A program made the translations under genes and the position numbers. The notes beneath the pieces were generated by a model that saw nothing but the letters and a program-made list of their open reading frames with translations, ran no database searches and was not told the origin of the DNA. Positions 61,994 through 64,000 of a DNA stretch of 64,000 nt are shown here, one piece after another. The stretch comes from Pseudobutyrivibrio ruminis (GTDB lineage Bacteria; Bacillota; Clostridia; Lachnospirales; Lachnospiraceae): assembly GCA_015057315.1 (NCBI GenBank), contig SVER01000006.1:62001-126000 (forward strand), in the 5' to 3' direction. The stretch's first letter is position 1, and every line of letters begins with the position of its first letter.

Positions 61994-63477
61994 CTTTCTC
62001 TAAACTCCTTAGGTGAGACGCCTTCTATATCCTTAAATACTCTATTAAAGTATTTGGTATCTGTAAAACCTACCTGTTCTGCAATCTCGTATATCTTCAG
62101 ATTGCTGCCTGTAAGCAACCGCTTAGCATGGCTGACACGAAATTCATTAACAAATGCAGAAAAATTTTTGTTCATTTCCCTATGAAAAAGCGTACTCAAA
62201 TATTCTGGGGTTATAGACAAATAATCTGCTACTTCCTCCTGAGAAATCTTGTTAGCATAGTTCTCTCTGATGTAGGCTATTGCCTTTAGTATAGTATAAT
62301 TGTGAATATCATCACGGGTAGCTTCACCTGCAAACACTACTGCTGCCGCCTCGTCCAAGCATTCCTTTATTTCAGATAACAGCTTTGCCCTTGATATCTT
62401 TTCTACTGTATCTAATTCCCTAAGCTGCCTGCCTTTATCAGGCCATATTTTAATGGCAAGCTGCAAAATAAACCCTGCAAGGCTTTGATATGCAATTCTT
62501 ACTGAATATGGGTCGTAGGCTTTGCCTATAAAGCTTTTAGCAAAATTCTCACTCCAAGTCTTCCAGCCTTCTACATCATTGTTCACAAGTATCTTTTCTA
62601 TTTCTTTTTCAGTATCTTTACTATATTTATAATCCGTATATACGATATCTGTACTGCCCTCTATTACAATTCTGGTATCTAACATTTCCCCATACAAAAA
62701 TTTCTTATCTGATTTAAGAGCTATATCCTTTAGCTCCTTTAAGCTAGACAAGCTTGCCACATACCACACAGAATCCTTTAGGCAATCAACAACATCTATT
62801 CTACGGTTAAGCATGGCTACTATTTCCTCGTCAGATAAATACTTACTGGTAGACTTATCATAAAGCATGAACAAATCCTTATTATCTTCAGATAAATACA
62901 AGCCCTTATATTCCTTAAACTTTTCCATAACGGTAGTCTTGTCAAAGCATCCGCTTGTGCTATATCCTCTTAAAAAGCATAATTCATATCCTTTTGATAA
63001 TTCAAAAATCCGCTCCGCCTTGCCTATGTTTTCATCATTGTTTTCAAGAGCACCAGAAGCTATTGCTCTAATATAAGATGCAGGGTCTGCATCTATTCTA
63101 GTGGCCTCTGCACTAATCTTGGCAGAGATGGATTTTAGCACCCCGTCTACCGCATCCACGGTAATCGGCTTAAGCAAATAATCATCAGCTCCGCAGGTGA
63201 TAGCACGCTTGGCATAATCAAACTCGGCATAGCCTGTAAGAATAACGCTATGGCATTTTATCTGGCGATTTTTTATTTCTTCTAACATCTGTAGTCCATC
63301 CATCTCTGGCATTTTAATATCAGTGAATACCAAATCAGGATGAAGGCTTTCTATGGTTTCCAATCCCTCTCTACCGTTTTTCGCCTTGGCAATTACTTCA
63401 TGTTCCCCATAGCTAGATAATAATCTGGATAACCCATTTCTTATTTTGATTTCATCTTCAACTATAACTATATTCAT
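61990..63477 (-). CDS. YesN-type response regulator with AraC DNA-binding domain
   Basis: 495 residues. An N-terminal receiver domain has phospho-acceptor D53 in LVFTDIKMPEMDG and the acidic pair at the start (VEDE). A long central region (about 125-380) of unknown fold follows. The C-terminus is an AraC helix-turn-helix pair (about 390-490): ISQEEVADYLSITPEYLSTLFHREMNKNFSAFV, then IYEIAEQVGFTDTKYFNRVFKDIEGVSPKEFR. It should activate the carbohydrate operon. It lies 3 nt after the kinase gene. Confidence 0.92.
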   Translation of the reverse strand: MNIVIVEDEIKIRNGLSRLLSSYGEHEVIAKAKNGREGLETIESLHPDLVFTDIKMPEMDGLQMLEEIKNRQIKCHSVILTGYAEFDYAKRAITCGADDYLLKPITVDAVDGVLKSISAKISAEATRIDADPASYIRAIASGALENNDENIGKAERIFELSKGYELCFLRGYSTSGCFDKTTVMEKFKEYKGLYLSEDNKDLFMLYDKSTSKYLSDEEIVAMLNRRIDVVDCLKDSVWYVASLSSLKELKDIALKSDKKFLYGEMLDTRIVIEGSTDIVYTDYKYSKDTEKEIEKILVNNDVEGWKTWSENFAKSFIGKAYDPYSVRIAYQSLAGFILQLAIKIWPDKGRQLRELDTVEKISRAKLLSEIKECLDEAAAVVFAGEATRDDIHNYTILKAIAYIRENYANKISQEEVADYLSITPEYLSTLFHREMNKNFSAFVNEFRVSHAKRLLTGSNLKIYEIAEQVGFTDTKYFNRVFKDIEGVSPKEFRER

Positions 63478-63479
63478 AC

Positions 63480-64000
63480 CTACTCACACTCACTTTTAGG
63501 AATATACAATGTTATCTCAGTTCCGATTTTCTCCACACTATTAATATTCCAATGAGCCATACCTCCGTAATACATTACCAGCCTTGAAAATGCATTTTTC
63601 AGGCCTAACCCCGCTTTGTCTATGTTGTCATCATTGATAACTGCATCTCGATTATTCATTTTGTTAACAAGCTCTTCCTCAATTCCATTCCCATTATCTG
63701 CAATACTGATTTGAAGGAACCTGTTATCTTCTGATATATCCATATTTATAGAAAGCATTCCACCTTCTTCAATCCCCTCAAATCCATGTAATATAGCATT
63801 CTCTACAAATGGTTGGATAAGTAGCTTGTGAATATAAAAATTCTTTATTTCCGGTTGCATATTAATCTCATATTTGAATGCCCCCTCATATCTAATCTGC
63901 TGCAACTCCAAATATCTTTGAAGAAAATCACATTCTGCAATTATAGGCGTCTTTTCCTCCACCTTGCTCACTGAATGCCTTAATATCAACCCCAGGTTAC
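63480..64000 (-). CDS. YesM-type sensor histidine kinase, N-terminal part outside window
   Basis: C-terminal 173 residues, open to the right edge. The HK region reads LGLILRHSVSKVEEKTPIIAECDFLQRYLELQQIRYE, typical of YesM/LytS-like kinases just after the phospho-His, followed by the ATPase domain: LIQPFVENAILHGFEG (N box), ISIADNGNGI (G1 box), GLGLKNAFSRL (G2). The membrane sensor part is not in the window. Forms the two-component pair with the gene at 61990. Confidence 0.9.
   Translation of the reverse strand, partial: NLGLILRHSVSKVEEKTPIIAECDFLQRYLELQQIRYEGAFKYEINMQPEIKNFYIHKLLIQPFVENAILHGFEGIEEGGMLSINMDISEDNRFLQISIADNGNGIEEELVNKMNNRDAVINDDNIDKAGLGLKNAFSRLVMYYGGMAHWNINSVEKIGTEITLYIPKSECE

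Overview
The window looks like a chromosomal segment of a low-GC Gram-positive anaerobe of the family Lachnospiraceae, most like Butyrivibrio or Pseudobutyrivibrio. This rests on AT-rich DNA with strong GGAGG ribosome binding sites, very large secreted repeat proteins, several Rpn-type PD-(D/E)XK nuclease genes, a tetrahydrofolate riboswitch in front of folT-folC, and a plant-polysaccharide (arabinan-type) utilisation locus run by a YesM/YesN-type two-component system. Genus is inference; family is fairly safe. Almost every gene lies on the minus strand; only 34463-37661 is on the plus strand. No rRNA, tRNA or CRISPR array was seen.

Layout. 1-16053: surface-protein region. It holds a partial acidic secreted protein, a 1436-residue BspA-type leucine-rich-repeat protein and a 2486-residue protein of InlB-like and MBG-like repeats. 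Between the last two lies a graveyard of Rpn-type nuclease genes (one intact, two decayed copies with the same 3' end and terminator) full of short direct and inverted repeats. 16410-24516: acyltransferase, TSCPD protein, YARHG protein, alanyl-tRNA editing protein, asparaginase, NAD synthase and an SGNH esterase. 22146-27102 reads as a cell-surface O-acetylation locus (SGNH protein with SH3 domain, DHHW/AlgJ-like protein, MBOAT protein, acyltransferase 3). 27577-30182: an ABC exporter operon led by a GntR/YtrA-type repressor with a visible operator over its promoter. 30266-31485: a P-loop kinase and msrA. 31486-32011: non-coding, with a chain of adjacent perfect hairpins. 32012-34234: secreted HExxH protein. 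34463-37661 (plus strand): a compact operon of condensation-like acyltransferase, acyl carrier protein and AMP-forming ligase, with a convergent TetR regulator. 38373-42260: phosphoglucomutase, a four-unit 52-bp repeat array, and folC-folT behind a THF riboswitch.

42512-49600 is an AT-rich accessory island. It holds a coupled DUF4869-like/P-loop ATPase pair, an IS4-family element whose transposase appears to need a -1 frameshift at A_AAA_AAG, and a small RiPP-type cluster. The cluster consists of a 56-residue precursor with a double-glycine leader (48816-48986), a radical SAM/SPASM maturase translationally coupled to it but broken by an in-frame TAA, and an ABC exporter. The precursor is preceded by a structured leader with mutually exclusive stems. 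This cluster is the strongest candidate for an undescribed system.

49603-64000 is a carbohydrate operon. A 1991-residue wall-anchored multidomain enzyme-like protein acts outside the cell. A lipoprotein-plus-two-permease ABC importer takes up the oligosaccharide, and a cytoplasmic GH127 beta-L-arabinofuranosidase degrades it. A YesN-type response regulator, a partial YesM-type kinase and a second binding lipoprotein coupled to the regulator provide sensing.
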